A DNA stretch of 64,000 nucleotides from Thermosynechococcus sp. CL-1 (GTDB lineage Bacteria; Cyanobacteriota; Cyanobacteriia; Thermosynechococcales; Thermosynechococcaceae). Of the stretch, positions 7,155 through 16,287 are shown piece by piece. Below the pieces are notes generated by a model. The model was given only the letters and a program-made list of their open reading frames with translations. It was not told where the DNA came from and ran no database searches. Within the stretch, counting starts at the first letter, position 1. Each line of letters starts with the position of its first letter. The DNA lies in NCBI RefSeq assembly GCF_008386235.1, contig NZ_CP040671.1, forward strand, positions 2,172,001 through 2,236,000, written 5' to 3'. The position numbers were made by a program, and so were the translations under genes.

Positions 7155-10043
7155 ATGACCTCTGCCAAATCCTCGAAGGTCAGCCCCGCTTTGGCGGCAC
7201 TGGTTAACACCATTAAGCAACTGCAACAGCAAGAGCAAATTGGCGGACTCATTGCTCCCTTGGTCAGCTTTGTCCAAGAAACCCTCGGCATGTCCTTTGT
7301 CTGGCTGGGACTATACAATGAAGCCGCCAAACAACTCATTGGCCAAGGGGGAACCACACCCGTTGGTGATCATCCCTTCCTCAAGCAGAAACTGACCCTT
7401 GCTGCCGGCAGCCTTCTCGATCAGGTGTTGATGAACCGCAAGCCGATTAGTTTGCCCAGTCTCAAGGAGGAAGTACGTCTAGCAGAGTTACGGGAAGCCG
7501 CTACCCGTTTGGGCATTCAAGGCACGGCCATCTATCCCATTATCCGCCATCGTCAACCCCTCGGCATTCTCATGATCGGTTCCACCACATGGGGCGATAC
7601 CCTGCGGGGGGATGATTTGGCCCACATGAGCCTCTTGGTGAGTGCCCTTGGCGCCGAACTGGAACGCCTAACAGCCACGCCAGCAACGAAAGCAGCACCA
7701 GAAGCAAAGCAAGCGGCTGCTCCCACAATTACTAGTGATGACCCCGTACGCCATCTGCTTCAGGAGGCCAGTCGTGCGCCTAGCTTGGGTCAACGCATTG
7801 AAGCCCTGTTGCGGGCAGTGCACCAATTCTGTCAACCTCAACGTACCAGCCTCTTTTGGCGAGATTTGGAGCAACCCCTCTATCGGCGGCGCAGTTACAC
7901 CGTTGGTAAACCCCAGAGCCGCGAGAGCCAGCGGCAACCCTTAGCGATTACACAGCAGGAGTTAGCAGGTTGTTATACTGCCCTTGCCAGCGGCCAAACC
8001 GTGAGTGTCAGCGATAGTCAAAGTGTGGTCAGTGCTACCGCACCCTTACGGTTAATGCAAATGCTGAATTGCCGTGCCCTAGTGGCGACCCCGATTCTGG
8101 TGGGCACCGATGTCGTGGGCTTTCTCACATTCGAGCGCAGTGAGCCTTACCCTTGGAATGACAATGAAAAGAAACTTCTCCAAGTCACCGCAGAGCTATT
8201 GGCCTTGGCAGCCCCCACTGAACGCCTTGAACACCTCTTGGCACAGACCCAGCAGGCCCAAAGCTTGGTGAGTGAGTTGGCGCAAGCGATTTGTGATGAG
8301 CAGGACTGGAAGCAAGTGCTCCACCATGCGGGCGAAAGGTTAGCGGCAGATTTAGGGGCACAGTGGGTCTTTTTGTTAAGCTACAACTCCCTGACCCAAG
8401 TCTTTGATGTCCTGTTTCAGTATCCAGCGCCCCGGGGGCGCGATCGCCATCCGCCCTTCCCGCCATTACAAAAAATGGATTGGCAACTTTTGGAAACGGC
8501 CACCACAGCCATTGCCCTTGAGGACTATAGCCATGAACTGCGCCTCTACTCTTGGAAAGAGGTTCTCGACAAGCTGCATATCCAGTCCCTTGTGGTAGCA
8601 ACCACCACCCCCGGCCATTCCTTGGAAGCACTGCTGTTAGTGGGGCGCACTGAACCCACAGTTTGGAGCAAAAGTCAGCAAACCCTGATCCAGGAGGTGG
8701 CGCGCACCCTTGGCCTCATTAGCCATCAGTGGCAACTGCAAACCACCAATACGCAGCAGGAGCAGGTGCGATCAGCGATGTTAGCGGGTTTTACGGCACT
8801 GCAACGCACCCAAAACCTCGAGCGCATTGAACTGACGGGCTTACAGCAGCTCATGAACTTAATGCAGGTGCCCCTTGTGGCCTTAGTGACTTGGCGACCC
8901 GGTCAGACGGTTGGTTCGATTGTGGCACCGCCCCCCGGCCATCCCAAATTTGCCATTCGCAACGATGCTGAGATTGCCCTCTATGAGGATCCGCTGATCC
9001 ACAGTGCCCTGATGGCCTCCCAAGCCGATGTCAGCAGCAATCCCTACGCTTGGTTAATTCAAACCACAGCAGCAGAACTGGATCCGCGTACGCGGGAATG
9101 GCTATCAGGACCAGACATTGGCCAAATTTTGGCGATCGCCCTGCGCACTGATCCGGAATACGAACCCTCTGGGGTTCTCATTGTCGCCGATCGCCGCGAT
9201 CGCCGGTGGTCAACCTTGCACCTAGAGGCCTTCCTTACCCTTGTCAACCATTTGGCTTGGGCACACCGCAGTACTTCCCTCATTCAAATGCTCACCCAAG
9301 GCTGGCAAACCCTTGAAACCCTCAACTGGTACAAGCACCGTCGCCTTGAACAGGTCTATAGTCAACTTGCGAGTCTCTGCAATCAGTTGACGCAATGGGT
9401 TCAGCAACACCCTGAGGCGGCTCCCCTGCTGCGGCGGTTGGGCACACTCCTGCAAACCCAGTTGGAATCCCTCCATCCCCTCTTGAGTCATGAGGTATGG
9501 CAACTGGACAAAACGACTGACACAGCAGGCCTAGCGGTGCTCCTCAAGCGAGTGATGGATCGCATCGAAAATTGGAAGCAGCGCAAACAACTGTGGATTC
9601 AAGTTCACAATCAACCTGTCCTCACCCTCAATGGTGACATTAGCAAGCTGGAGTTAATCCTTTACGAGTTGTTGCTTTTTGCCTGCCAGCGATCGCCCTC
9701 CCAAGGCCGCATTGACATCTGGTGCCAACAAATTGAAGGCATGGGTCAGGGGGGCAAAATGCAGTCTTGGCTGGAACTGTCAATCACCGACAATGGGGAA
9801 ATAGAGCCACAGTTACTCATTAAACTGCACCAACTCGAACATCTCGACTGGCTTGCTCCCTCCAGCCTTGATCAGCCCCCCGGACGACACCTCAAAGTCT
9901 GCTTTAACCTGTGTCAACGCCTAGGCTATAACCTCGATATGTATAAATTAGAGGATGGCCGCTTCCTGAGTCGTCTGCTCATTCCCCTGAATAGTGGCGA
10001 CACGGGTACCTTTGAATTGCAATCCTCACAGCCGCGCCAATGA
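7155..10043 (+). CDS. Multi-GAF sensor protein with degenerate histidine-kinase-like C-terminus
   Basis: The product is 962 aa. Residues 20-690 look like four successive GAF modules, each ending in a hydrophobic strand such as GILMIG or VGFLTFER. After residue 704 comes a helical dimerisation-like stretch and then a GHKL-ATPase-like fold with an N-box relative (ELLLFACQ, near 838) and a G1-like loop (SITDNGE, near 876). No canonical HExxT/P H-box is visible, so phosphotransfer is doubtful. It is cytosolic. It overlaps the downstream feoB start by 4 bases (ATGA), so translation is coupled. The ligand is unknown; no bilin-binding Cys motif is obvious. Confidence 0.7.
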   Translation: MTSAKSSKVSPALAALVNTIKQLQQQEQIGGLIAPLVSFVQETLGMSFVWLGLYNEAAKQLIGQGGTTPVGDHPFLKQKLTLAAGSLLDQVLMNRKPISLPSLKEEVRLAELREAATRLGIQGTAIYPIIRHRQPLGILMIGSTTWGDTLRGDDLAHMSLLVSALGAELERLTATPATKAAPEAKQAAAPTITSDDPVRHLLQEASRAPSLGQRIEALLRAVHQFCQPQRTSLFWRDLEQPLYRRRSYTVGKPQSRESQRQPLAITQQELAGCYTALASGQTVSVSDSQSVVSATAPLRLMQMLNCRALVATPILVGTDVVGFLTFERSEPYPWNDNEKKLLQVTAELLALAAPTERLEHLLAQTQQAQSLVSELAQAICDEQDWKQVLHHAGERLAADLGAQWVFLLSYNSLTQVFDVLFQYPAPRGRDRHPPFPPLQKMDWQLLETATTAIALEDYSHELRLYSWKEVLDKLHIQSLVVATTTPGHSLEALLLVGRTEPTVWSKSQQTLIQEVARTLGLISHQWQLQTTNTQQEQVRSAMLAGFTALQRTQNLERIELTGLQQLMNLMQVPLVALVTWRPGQTVGSIVAPPPGHPKFAIRNDAEIALYEDPLIHSALMASQADVSSNPYAWLIQTTAAELDPRTREWLSGPDIGQILAIALRTDPEYEPSGVLIVADRRDRRWSTLHLEAFLTLVNHLAWAHRSTSLIQMLTQGWQTLETLNWYKHRRLEQVYSQLASLCNQLTQWVQQHPEAAPLLRRLGTLLQTQLESLHPLLSHEVWQLDKTTDTAGLAVLLKRVMDRIENWKQRKQLWIQVHNQPVLTLNGDISKLELILYELLLFACQRSPSQGRIDIWCQQIEGMGQGGKMQSWLELSITDNGEIEPQLLIKLHQLEHLDWLAPSSLDQPPGRHLKVCFNLCQRLGYNLDMYKLEDGRFLSRLLIPLNSGDTGTFELQSSQPRQ

Positions 10044-11830
10044 CCCTAAGCACGATCGCCCTTCTTGGCCTCCCGAACACTGGTAAATCCACATTTTTCA
10101 ATCGCATTGCCGCTGCCCGTGCCCATGTAGGCAACTGGCCGGGGATTACGGTGGACTTAGCAGAAGCCGAGATTTCCCTCAATGGTGAAATGGTTAAACT
10201 GGTGGATTTGCCGGGCATCTACGATCTGGCGGGGACGGCTGCCGATGAAACCCTTGTGCGTGAGTTTTTCCAACGGGTGCCGGTGCGGCTGGTGTTGGTT
10301 ATTCTCAATGCCAGTCAGATTCAGCATCAATTGCGCTTAGCCCTTCAGGTGAAGGCTTGGGGACTACCAATGGTGGTGCTCCTGAATATGGCCGATGAAG
10401 CGCGGCAACTGGGGATTCAGATTGATACCGAGAAATTGAGCGATCGCCTTGGGGTGCCGGTGGTGGCCCTGAGTGCCAAATATGGTGGTGGTTATTGGGA
10501 GGCCTACGAAACGATTTGCCATGCCCTCAAGGAAGCACCGATTCCCCAAGCCCCGCTCTTCAAGCCAACGTTGCCAGAAATTGAACCGGGGGCGATCGCG
10601 CCCCTATTGGCGGGCACCGTTACTTTCCCCAGTCGCACCGTTCGCAGACTAACAGAACAGTTGGATCACTGGTTGCTACACCCTTTGTGGGGACTGCCCC
10701 TCTTTTTTGTAGGGCTATACCTTGTCTTTCAAGTGGTATGGGTGCTAGGGCTGGGGGTTCAAGGCTGGCTTAGTGATGCGTTTGAAGCCTTTCAGGGACA
10801 GGTGCTGGAGCCATTCCTCGCGGGGCTGCCCCCCTTGCTCAGCAGTTTGCTCATTGAGGGCATCTATGGCGGTATGACCACGGTGGCAGCGTTTGTGCCC
10901 TTAGTCACCATCTTCTTTATTGTGATGGCGATCGTTGAGGACAGTGGCTACCTTGCCCGTGCCGCCTACCTGATGGATGGCCTGATGGCACGCTTGGGTT
11001 TAGATGGACGCAGTTTCGTCCTCAGCTTGATGGGCTTTGGCTGCAATGTCCCCGCCCTGATGGCCACCCGCATTATTCGCTCGCCGGGGCTGCGGCTACT
11101 GACGATGCTGATCATTCCCTTTTCCCTCTGCTCAGCGCGGCTACAGGTGTTTGTCTTTCTCATTGCCTGTTTGTTTCCCCCGCAGTGGGGGGCAGTCGTC
11201 CTGCTGTCTCTCTATGGCTGGAGTATTCTGGCGGCCTTGCTTACTGCCCTCTGTTTCCAGGGCTATTTCCCGAATACGGATCCCTTTTTGCTGGAGTTGC
11301 CCCCCTATCGCTGGCCGACGGGGCGACAGGTGATTCTGCGGGCGTGGGGCGAGGTGCGGCATTTTCTCTCGCGAGCCGCGGGCTTCATTATGATAGGTGT
11401 CTTGGTGGTGTGGGCATTGACCCATTTACCCCTGAATGCAACGCCCTCAAGTCCAGAAACGTGGGCGGGTCAACTGGGGATAGCGCTACAGCCGCTTTTG
11501 GCACCGGTGGGCATTACACCTGCCCTAACGATCGCCCTGATTGTCGGCTTTGTGGCCAAGGAGATTGTGATTGGCGCGTTGGCGGTAATCTATCACCTTT
11601 CGGGTACCTCGTTACAGCAGGCGATCGCCCAAGATTTAACGCCCCTACAGGCCTACAGCTTTATGCTTTTTACTCTCCTGTACACCCCCTGCTTGAGCAC
11701 CCTTGCCACCCTCTGGAGTGAATCGAAACGCGGGCAGTTTACGATTTTTGCGACCCTCTATGCCTTGGTGATGGCGTGGGTGGTGAGTGGCAGTGTCTAT
11801 CAACTGGGGCACTGGTGGGGATGGGGCTAA
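10040..11830 (+). CDS. feoB: Ferrous iron transport protein B
   Basis: The product is 596 aa, shorter than the roughly 770 aa of E. coli FeoB but normal for a version with a short linker. The G domain has G1 GLPNTGKST, G3 DLPGIYDL and G4 NMAD. The membrane part has both inverted gate motifs (GFGCNVPA and the CSARL loop) and YTPCLSTLATLW near the end. It takes up Fe2+ across the plasma membrane. No feoA is adjacent. The start ATG overlaps the stop of the GAF-protein gene, and its TAA overlaps the ATG of cobI (TAATG), so three proteins are translationally coupled. Confidence 0.96.
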   Translation: MTLSTIALLGLPNTGKSTFFNRIAAARAHVGNWPGITVDLAEAEISLNGEMVKLVDLPGIYDLAGTAADETLVREFFQRVPVRLVLVILNASQIQHQLRLALQVKAWGLPMVVLLNMADEARQLGIQIDTEKLSDRLGVPVVALSAKYGGGYWEAYETICHALKEAPIPQAPLFKPTLPEIEPGAIAPLLAGTVTFPSRTVRRLTEQLDHWLLHPLWGLPLFFVGLYLVFQVVWVLGLGVQGWLSDAFEAFQGQVLEPFLAGLPPLLSSLLIEGIYGGMTTVAAFVPLVTIFFIVMAIVEDSGYLARAAYLMDGLMARLGLDGRSFVLSLMGFGCNVPALMATRIIRSPGLRLLTMLIIPFSLCSARLQVFVFLIACLFPPQWGAVVLLSLYGWSILAALLTALCFQGYFPNTDPFLLELPPYRWPTGRQVILRAWGEVRHFLSRAAGFIMIGVLVVWALTHLPLNATPSSPETWAGQLGIALQPLLAPVGITPALTIALIVGFVAKEIVIGALAVIYHLSGTSLQQAIAQDLTPLQAYSFMLFTLLYTPCLSTLATLWSESKRGQFTIFATLYALVMAWVVSGSVYQLGHWWGWG

Positions 11831-12564
11831 TGGCCACCCTTTGTGGCATTGGCGTAGGCCCCGGCGATCCCGAACTCATTACCCTCAAGGGTTGGCGACG
11901 CTTACAGCAAGCAAGGGTGATTGCCTTTCCGGCGGGACTACAAAGACGGCGCGGCATTGCCGAGGAGATCATTTCCCCCTACAAAGACCCCCAGCAAATT
12001 TATCTGCCCCTCGAATTCCCCTATGTCCTTGCAGAAGATGTTCTAGAACAGGCATGGCAAAAGGCGGCAGAGCAAGTCTATGCCTACCTCGCTCAGGGCA
12101 TTGATGTGGTCTTTGTCTCTGAGGGGGATGTCAGTTTCTACAGTACGTTTTCCTATCTAGCGGCAGCCATCCAGAGCCTTGACCCCCATATTGCGATTGA
12201 AGTGATTCCGGGAATTTGCTCGCCTTTGGCCGCAGCAGCTAGCTTAGGGGTGCCCCTGACCTTGGGGAGCGATCGCTTGGCAATTTTGCCAGCAATGTAC
12301 CACGTGGAGGACTTGACGCGGGTATGGGCATGGGCGGAGGTGGTGGTTTTAATGAAGGTGCGATCGGTCTATGGCCACGTCTGGCATTGGCTCAAGGAAC
12401 AAGACTTGTTCGATCAAGCAGCAGTAGTGACTTGGGCAACAACCCCCAAACAGCAGATTTACGCCTCCCTTAGGGACTATCCAGAATTGGAATTGCCCTA
12501 CTTTTCGCTGCTCATTGTTTGGAAGCGGCGCCTGCAGGCTTGGGGAGTAGGGGGAAGGGAATAA
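11830..12564 (+). CDS. cobI: Precorrin-2 C20-methyltransferase
   Basis: The product is 244 aa. I chose ATG 11830 (MATLCGIGVGPGDPEL) because it overlaps the feoB stop as TAATG; an in-frame ATG at 11821 is the alternative. The SAM-dependent tetrapyrrole methylase fold is shown by GVGPGDPELITLKG at the N-terminus, SEGDVSFYSTF mid-protein and EVIPGICSPLAAAASLG. These are the CobI/CbiL signature rather than CobA, CobJ or CobM. It methylates C20 of precorrin-2 in the cobalamin/pseudocobalamin pathway. Other cob genes are not nearby. Confidence 0.9.
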   Translation: MATLCGIGVGPGDPELITLKGWRRLQQARVIAFPAGLQRRRGIAEEIISPYKDPQQIYLPLEFPYVLAEDVLEQAWQKAAEQVYAYLAQGIDVVFVSEGDVSFYSTFSYLAAAIQSLDPHIAIEVIPGICSPLAAAASLGVPLTLGSDRLAILPAMYHVEDLTRVWAWAEVVVLMKVRSVYGHVWHWLKEQDLFDQAAVVTWATTPKQQIYASLRDYPELELPYFSLLIVWKRRLQAWGVGGRE

Positions 12565-12726
12565 AAGCTTGTACCTGTTCCCCAGCTACTTGGGTTATTG
12601 CATACTATCCTGTTAGCCCACGCCCCATAGCCGGTTGGCATATCTATGATTTGTTAAATAAGCCTAGACTCTATTCAACGAAAGTGCTCTGTCGTTAAAT
12701 AAGACTTAACAACCTAGCTTTGGTGT

Positions 12727-13182
12727 TCATGACAATCCTAGATGTCCACTCAAATAGTCCTGTAACTGTTGGGCATGGTCGTGGGCGAGATCGGCTAAGG
12801 GGAGGTCACTGAGGGGAAAGGCTTGTACTGCACGCACTTCCTTGACATCCAAAACCTGCGGCTCACCAACAACGCGGGCAGCGATCGCGATACACACGGC
12901 ATGAACACGGGGATCTCGCTTCGGGTCGGAGTAAACCCCCACTAGGCCTTCAAAGCTCTTGAGGCGCAGCCCTGTTTCTTCCGCCAGTTCGCGGGCACCC
13001 GTATCAAGAATCGTTTCTCCCCAGTCCATCATGCCCCCCGGCAGTGACCATTGGCCGGTATCGCGGCGTTGAACCAAAATTAGGTGATCGCCCGCTGTCA
13101 AGGCAATCACCGACACTGCCACAAAGGGGTGCCGCCAGAATCGCTTCAGGAAAAAACGGACAACTCGCCAGAACCAATTCAC
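12727..13182 (-). CDS. Nudix hydrolase
   Basis: The product is 151 aa. The Nudix box is complete: G50 MMDWGE then RELAEETGL ending at 72, matching Gx5Ex7REUxEExGU. A basic, aromatic N-terminus (FWRVVRFFLKRFW) precedes the fold and could touch membranes. The GTG start overlaps the prxQ stop (GTGA), so the two are translated together. Substrate is not predictable; an NTP- or ADP-ribose-type pyrophosphatase is likely. The pairing with a peroxiredoxin suggests house-cleaning of oxidised nucleotides, which is inference. Confidence 0.88.
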   Translation of the reverse strand: MNWFWRVVRFFLKRFWRHPFVAVSVIALTAGDHLILVQRRDTGQWSLPGGMMDWGETILDTGARELAEETGLRLKSFEGLVGVYSDPKRDPRVHAVCIAIAARVVGEPQVLDVKEVRAVQAFPLSDLPLADLAHDHAQQLQDYLSGHLGLS

Positions 13183-13649
13183 GCTTGTAGCTGCTCCAGA
13201 TCTGCCAGCACTTGTGCCACATGGGCATCGGGCTTCACCCGCCGATAAATAGCCGCAATTTTGCCCGTGGGATCGATGAGAAACGTATCCCGATAAACAC
13301 CGAGATATTCCTTGCCCATGAACTTTTTCAGACCATAGCTGCCGTAGGCTTGGGCAACGCTGGTGTCCACATCGGCCAGCAGACGAAAGGGCAAGTTAAG
13401 CTTTTGCTGAAATTTGGCGTGGGAGGCGACGCTATCGGGGCTAATGCCTAGGATAACGACGTTGCGATCGCCCAAAGTAGCACTGACATCGCGGTAGGCA
13501 CAGGCTTCTTTGGTGCAGCCGGGGGTATTGTCACGGGGATAAAAGTAGAGAATCACCCACTGACCTTGAAAGTCCGCCAAACGCACCCGCTCACCCGTAG
13601 CATCCGCCAGTTCAAAGGAAGGGGCGATCGCCCCAACGGTCAGGGACAT
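13179..13649 (-). CDS. prxQ: Peroxiredoxin, PrxQ/BCP type
   Basis: The product is 156 aa. The peroxidatic Cys45 and resolving Cys50 are five residues apart (TPGCTKEAC), the hallmark of alpha-type PrxQ/BCP with an intramolecular disulfide. Upstream FYPRDNTPG is the conserved active-site loop. It reduces hydroperoxides with thioredoxin as donor. There is no signal peptide, so it is probably cytosolic. The stop overlaps the Nudix start. Confidence 0.95.
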   Translation of the reverse strand: MSLTVGAIAPSFELADATGERVRLADFQGQWVILYFYPRDNTPGCTKEACAYRDVSATLGDRNVVILGISPDSVASHAKFQQKLNLPFRLLADVDTSVAQAYGSYGLKKFMGKEYLGVYRDTFLIDPTGKIAAIYRRVKPDAHVAQVLADLEQLQA

Positions 13650-13729
13650 TTCTGAGCAATTTCCAATGGTTGGCCATATCTATCTTCCCCCAGTTTGGCT
13701 CCTGCTGTGGTGGCTAAGGGGCGTAGCCT

Positions 13730-14854
13730 TTAGCCCTCAGAGATAAAGAGGCGAATGAACAGGTACAGCATGAGCTGGCGATAACGATAGAGCAGGAAGG
13801 CGATCGCCGGTGTCAGAACCACAAAAAAGCCGTACAGCCCCACCACGGTGGCTAAGTCCGTGTGAAAAAAGTCGCGAGCCAGACGCACAAAATCGTGATC
13901 AATGCCCCCTTTGCCCATCAGGTACATCTCTCGAAACACAGGATTAAACTGCAACTGCCAAGCAAAGCGCATATTAAAAAACACAATGAAAAACCCCACC
14001 ATACCGTAGAGGGGACGTTCAATGGGATAGCGGCAGCCCCAACCACTGAGGGCACGGTAGAGAAAAACGACGGCAAAAATGAGTTCAAAGCCATGCCCCA
14101 TCGCTACAAAGAGCATTTCATGGACTGGACTAAAGGCCACAAGGGTATAAAGCAGCGTAAAGACCCCAAGGCAAATAAGGGTCAGCCGATTGTGACGGTA
14201 GAAATAGACCAAGGCCAGCAATCCCGTATAAATGAGCAGGACGATGCCGCCCGCGCGATCGCCATGGAGAGTGACGCCACCACCGTAGCGAAAATCAAAG
14301 GCGGGAACCGCTGGATAGCCAAAGAGCCACGCCATTACTGCATGACCCATTTCGTGGACAAGGGTAATCAGCGGACTGAGCAAAAACGTCACCTGCTCTG
14401 ACGTAAGAAGAAGGAGCGATAGACCCAACCCCGCCGCGATCACTTGCCAATCTTTGGTGCTGAGGGGTTGGACAGGAATGCCGAACTCTTCCTTGCGAGG
14501 AGGAGAAGGGAGGGAGAGAGTCTGACGTAGATGCTCCCCCTTGGCAAGGCGTTGTAACTCATGGCGACTGGTGAGATCAAGCACCTCTTCCCAGAGTTCA
14601 TGGCTGTCTTGGCAGGCCGTGATCAGGATGCTGCTGTGGGCATAGCTTGGCCAGTGGATCAGTTCGCGAGCGAGTAGCGTTAGCACAATTGCAGCTGGGA
14701 CACTCGTTGGACACTGGAGGTGCAACAAGAGACATTCGCGCCGCTGGCTCACCGTGACGGTTATCCCCTTGGGAGCAAGGGCCGCTTCTAGGAGGGCTTG
14801 AATGGCCTTGAGATCTCCAGTGGCAGCCGCTGGGCGCAGGGAGGAGCGGGTCAT
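13730..14854 (-). CDS. M50-like integral membrane metalloprotease / HExxH membrane protein
   Basis: The product is 374 aa. Residues 1-135 are soluble. About six membrane helices follow from residue 137. The first contains H167-E-M-G-H171 in LVHEMGHAVMAW, a zinc-binding HExxH within a hydrophobic segment, as in intramembrane M50 proteases. The second zinc ligand motif (NxxPxxxxDG) is not evident, so activity is uncertain. It lies 3 bases from the upstream membrane protein gene and is probably in the same transcript. Confidence 0.65.
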   Translation of the reverse strand: MTRSSLRPAAATGDLKAIQALLEAALAPKGITVTVSQRRECLLLHLQCPTSVPAAIVLTLLARELIHWPSYAHSSILITACQDSHELWEEVLDLTSRHELQRLAKGEHLRQTLSLPSPPRKEEFGIPVQPLSTKDWQVIAAGLGLSLLLLTSEQVTFLLSPLITLVHEMGHAVMAWLFGYPAVPAFDFRYGGGVTLHGDRAGGIVLLIYTGLLALVYFYRHNRLTLICLGVFTLLYTLVAFSPVHEMLFVAMGHGFELIFAVVFLYRALSGWGCRYPIERPLYGMVGFFIVFFNMRFAWQLQFNPVFREMYLMGKGGIDHDFVRLARDFFHTDLATVVGLYGFFVVLTPAIAFLLYRYRQLMLYLFIRLFISEG

Positions 14855-14857
14855 GAT

Positions 14858-16156
14858 CTACTCCGATTCCAGTCGGCGTAACCATTCGCGATCGATGGCT
14901 TCCGATTGGGCGAGTTCCTGCTCCACTAAATCCTGATCTGAGCGATAGATAACATCCTGTTCACGGATTTGCCGCTGCTGGGCATAGGCTTGAGCTGCCC
15001 GTAATTTGGCACGCAACTGCGGTGTGGGATTGGTCAGAATATTGGCGTAGTGGTAGCGGCGGGCATTGCGATCGCGAATGCGTTGATTTTGCCACAGTAA
15101 CCAGTAGTACCGCCCCAAGGGAATACCCAAAAAGCCAATACCATAGCCCAGCAAAATCCAAAAGATGGAGGCCACAAAGGCCACCAGCCCCCCCAGTTCT
15201 TGGGCGATCGCCCCATCTCCCAAGAGGTACCACAGCATCAGCGCCCCGATCAGATTGACACAGCCCAAGCCAATGGCCACCATAATTTGCCAAGCGGGTG
15301 CCCGACTAAAGCGCCAGCGGTGCTCTTCCAAGATGGGGGGAAGCGTCTGCCGTTGACCTTTGCGAGTTTGAGCCGTCGTTTGTAACTCAGGAAAGCGATA
15401 GATAATCTGCCCTGTCTCTGTGACTTCGGGGCGACCGTTAAAGTGGGTGAGCACCGGCAGCATATACCACTCATCGTCCCCCGGATCTGTTTCTAAATCG
15501 AGATAGGGGGCAATTTGCTCTGCCGTGACTGCCCCGCCATTGTTGCGGATCACTTGGCCAATGAGTTGCCAGCGGCGTTCTTCGAGGTCGGCATTGGGAT
15601 TGCCATCGCCAAAGAGGAAAGAATAGACCCCCTCAAAGAAGTTCATTTCCTCGTCATTGTCCTGTGACCGGGGGCGCGATCGCTGGGGAGAGGGATCGCC
15701 AAAGAAATACCAAAAGTCGGGAAAGACCCAAAAATTGATGCCACCGCCCCCCCAAGAGCCGCCTTGGCCGCGATCCTCACCGTCTCGCCCTTGACTGGAA
15801 AGGGCAATCAAAATGATGGCGATCGCCAGAAAAATCAGAACTATCGAAACAATGAGAAAAATACCAAAGGAAATGCGAATCAGATAGAAAACAACACCCC
15901 AAACCCGCTGCGCCACCGCCCGCAGTCGCAGTTGCCAGTATTTTGCTTGCAGGATACTGCGAAAATTTCTCGGGAAGACGTAGGCAATATCGCCGCTTTC
16001 GGCCACTTGTAGCGTGCCGCCAACATCGGCAGCCAAGGCCATTAATCCTTTTTCAGCCGTTTGCAGTGGTAATCCCACCGTACCCGCCACATCCCCTGCG
16101 GTCACTCGGTACCCCAGTGTTTCTACAGCTTGCATTAGGCGGCGATCGACCGTCAT
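14858..16156 (-). CDS. Conserved multi-pass membrane protein, possible homologue of plant At5g03900
   Basis: The product is 432 aa. A winged-helix-like N-terminus (about 1-70) precedes one helix pair (about 85-120), a Gly/Trp-rich loop (GGSWGGGGINFW), a second soluble module that looks like a repeat of the N-terminal one (WQLIGQVIRNNGG), and two more helices (about 290-345). The C-terminus is charged and helical. From memory it resembles the chloroplast protein At5g03900, but I cannot confirm this. It is coupled to the HExxH protein gene just downstream. Function unknown. Confidence 0.6.
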   Translation of the reverse strand: MTVDRRLMQAVETLGYRVTAGDVAGTVGLPLQTAEKGLMALAADVGGTLQVAESGDIAYVFPRNFRSILQAKYWQLRLRAVAQRVWGVVFYLIRISFGIFLIVSIVLIFLAIAIILIALSSQGRDGEDRGQGGSWGGGGINFWVFPDFWYFFGDPSPQRSRPRSQDNDEEMNFFEGVYSFLFGDGNPNADLEERRWQLIGQVIRNNGGAVTAEQIAPYLDLETDPGDDEWYMLPVLTHFNGRPEVTETGQIIYRFPELQTTAQTRKGQRQTLPPILEEHRWRFSRAPAWQIMVAIGLGCVNLIGALMLWYLLGDGAIAQELGGLVAFVASIFWILLGYGIGFLGIPLGRYYWLLWQNQRIRDRNARRYHYANILTNPTPQLRAKLRAAQAYAQQRQIREQDVIYRSDQDLVEQELAQSEAIDREWLRRLESE

Positions 16157-16225
16157 GTTTGCCTCCCTCTTCGGTAAAAGGCCTCCTGTTCCACCCTAAC
16201 GTTTTCCCACAGGTCTTGGCGAGAC

Positions 16226-16255
16226 AAAAAAAGAACCCACCCCAAGGGCAGGTTC
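16226..16255 (-). terminator. Intrinsic terminator of the 2-Cys peroxiredoxin gene
   Basis: Read on the minus strand, a 10-bp stem (GAACCTGCCC with GGGTGGGTTC, two G-U pairs) is followed by seven T. It lies 32 bases after the peroxiredoxin stop and before the next minus-strand gene. Confidence 0.75.
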
Positions 16256-16287
16256 ACAGCACGGATCAGTCTGAGACAGAGGGGCAA

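Noticed and set aside
12567-12720. Repeated GTTAAATAAG in the spacer after cobI as a regulator box
   Set aside because: Two 10-base AT-rich copies 40 bases apart are not enough, and no known consensus is matched.
13862-14401. 179-codon plus-strand frame opposite the HExxH membrane protein
   Set aside because: Composition is skewed to Lys/His/Gln, as for the reverse complement of a membrane protein; the minus-strand frame has clear domain features.
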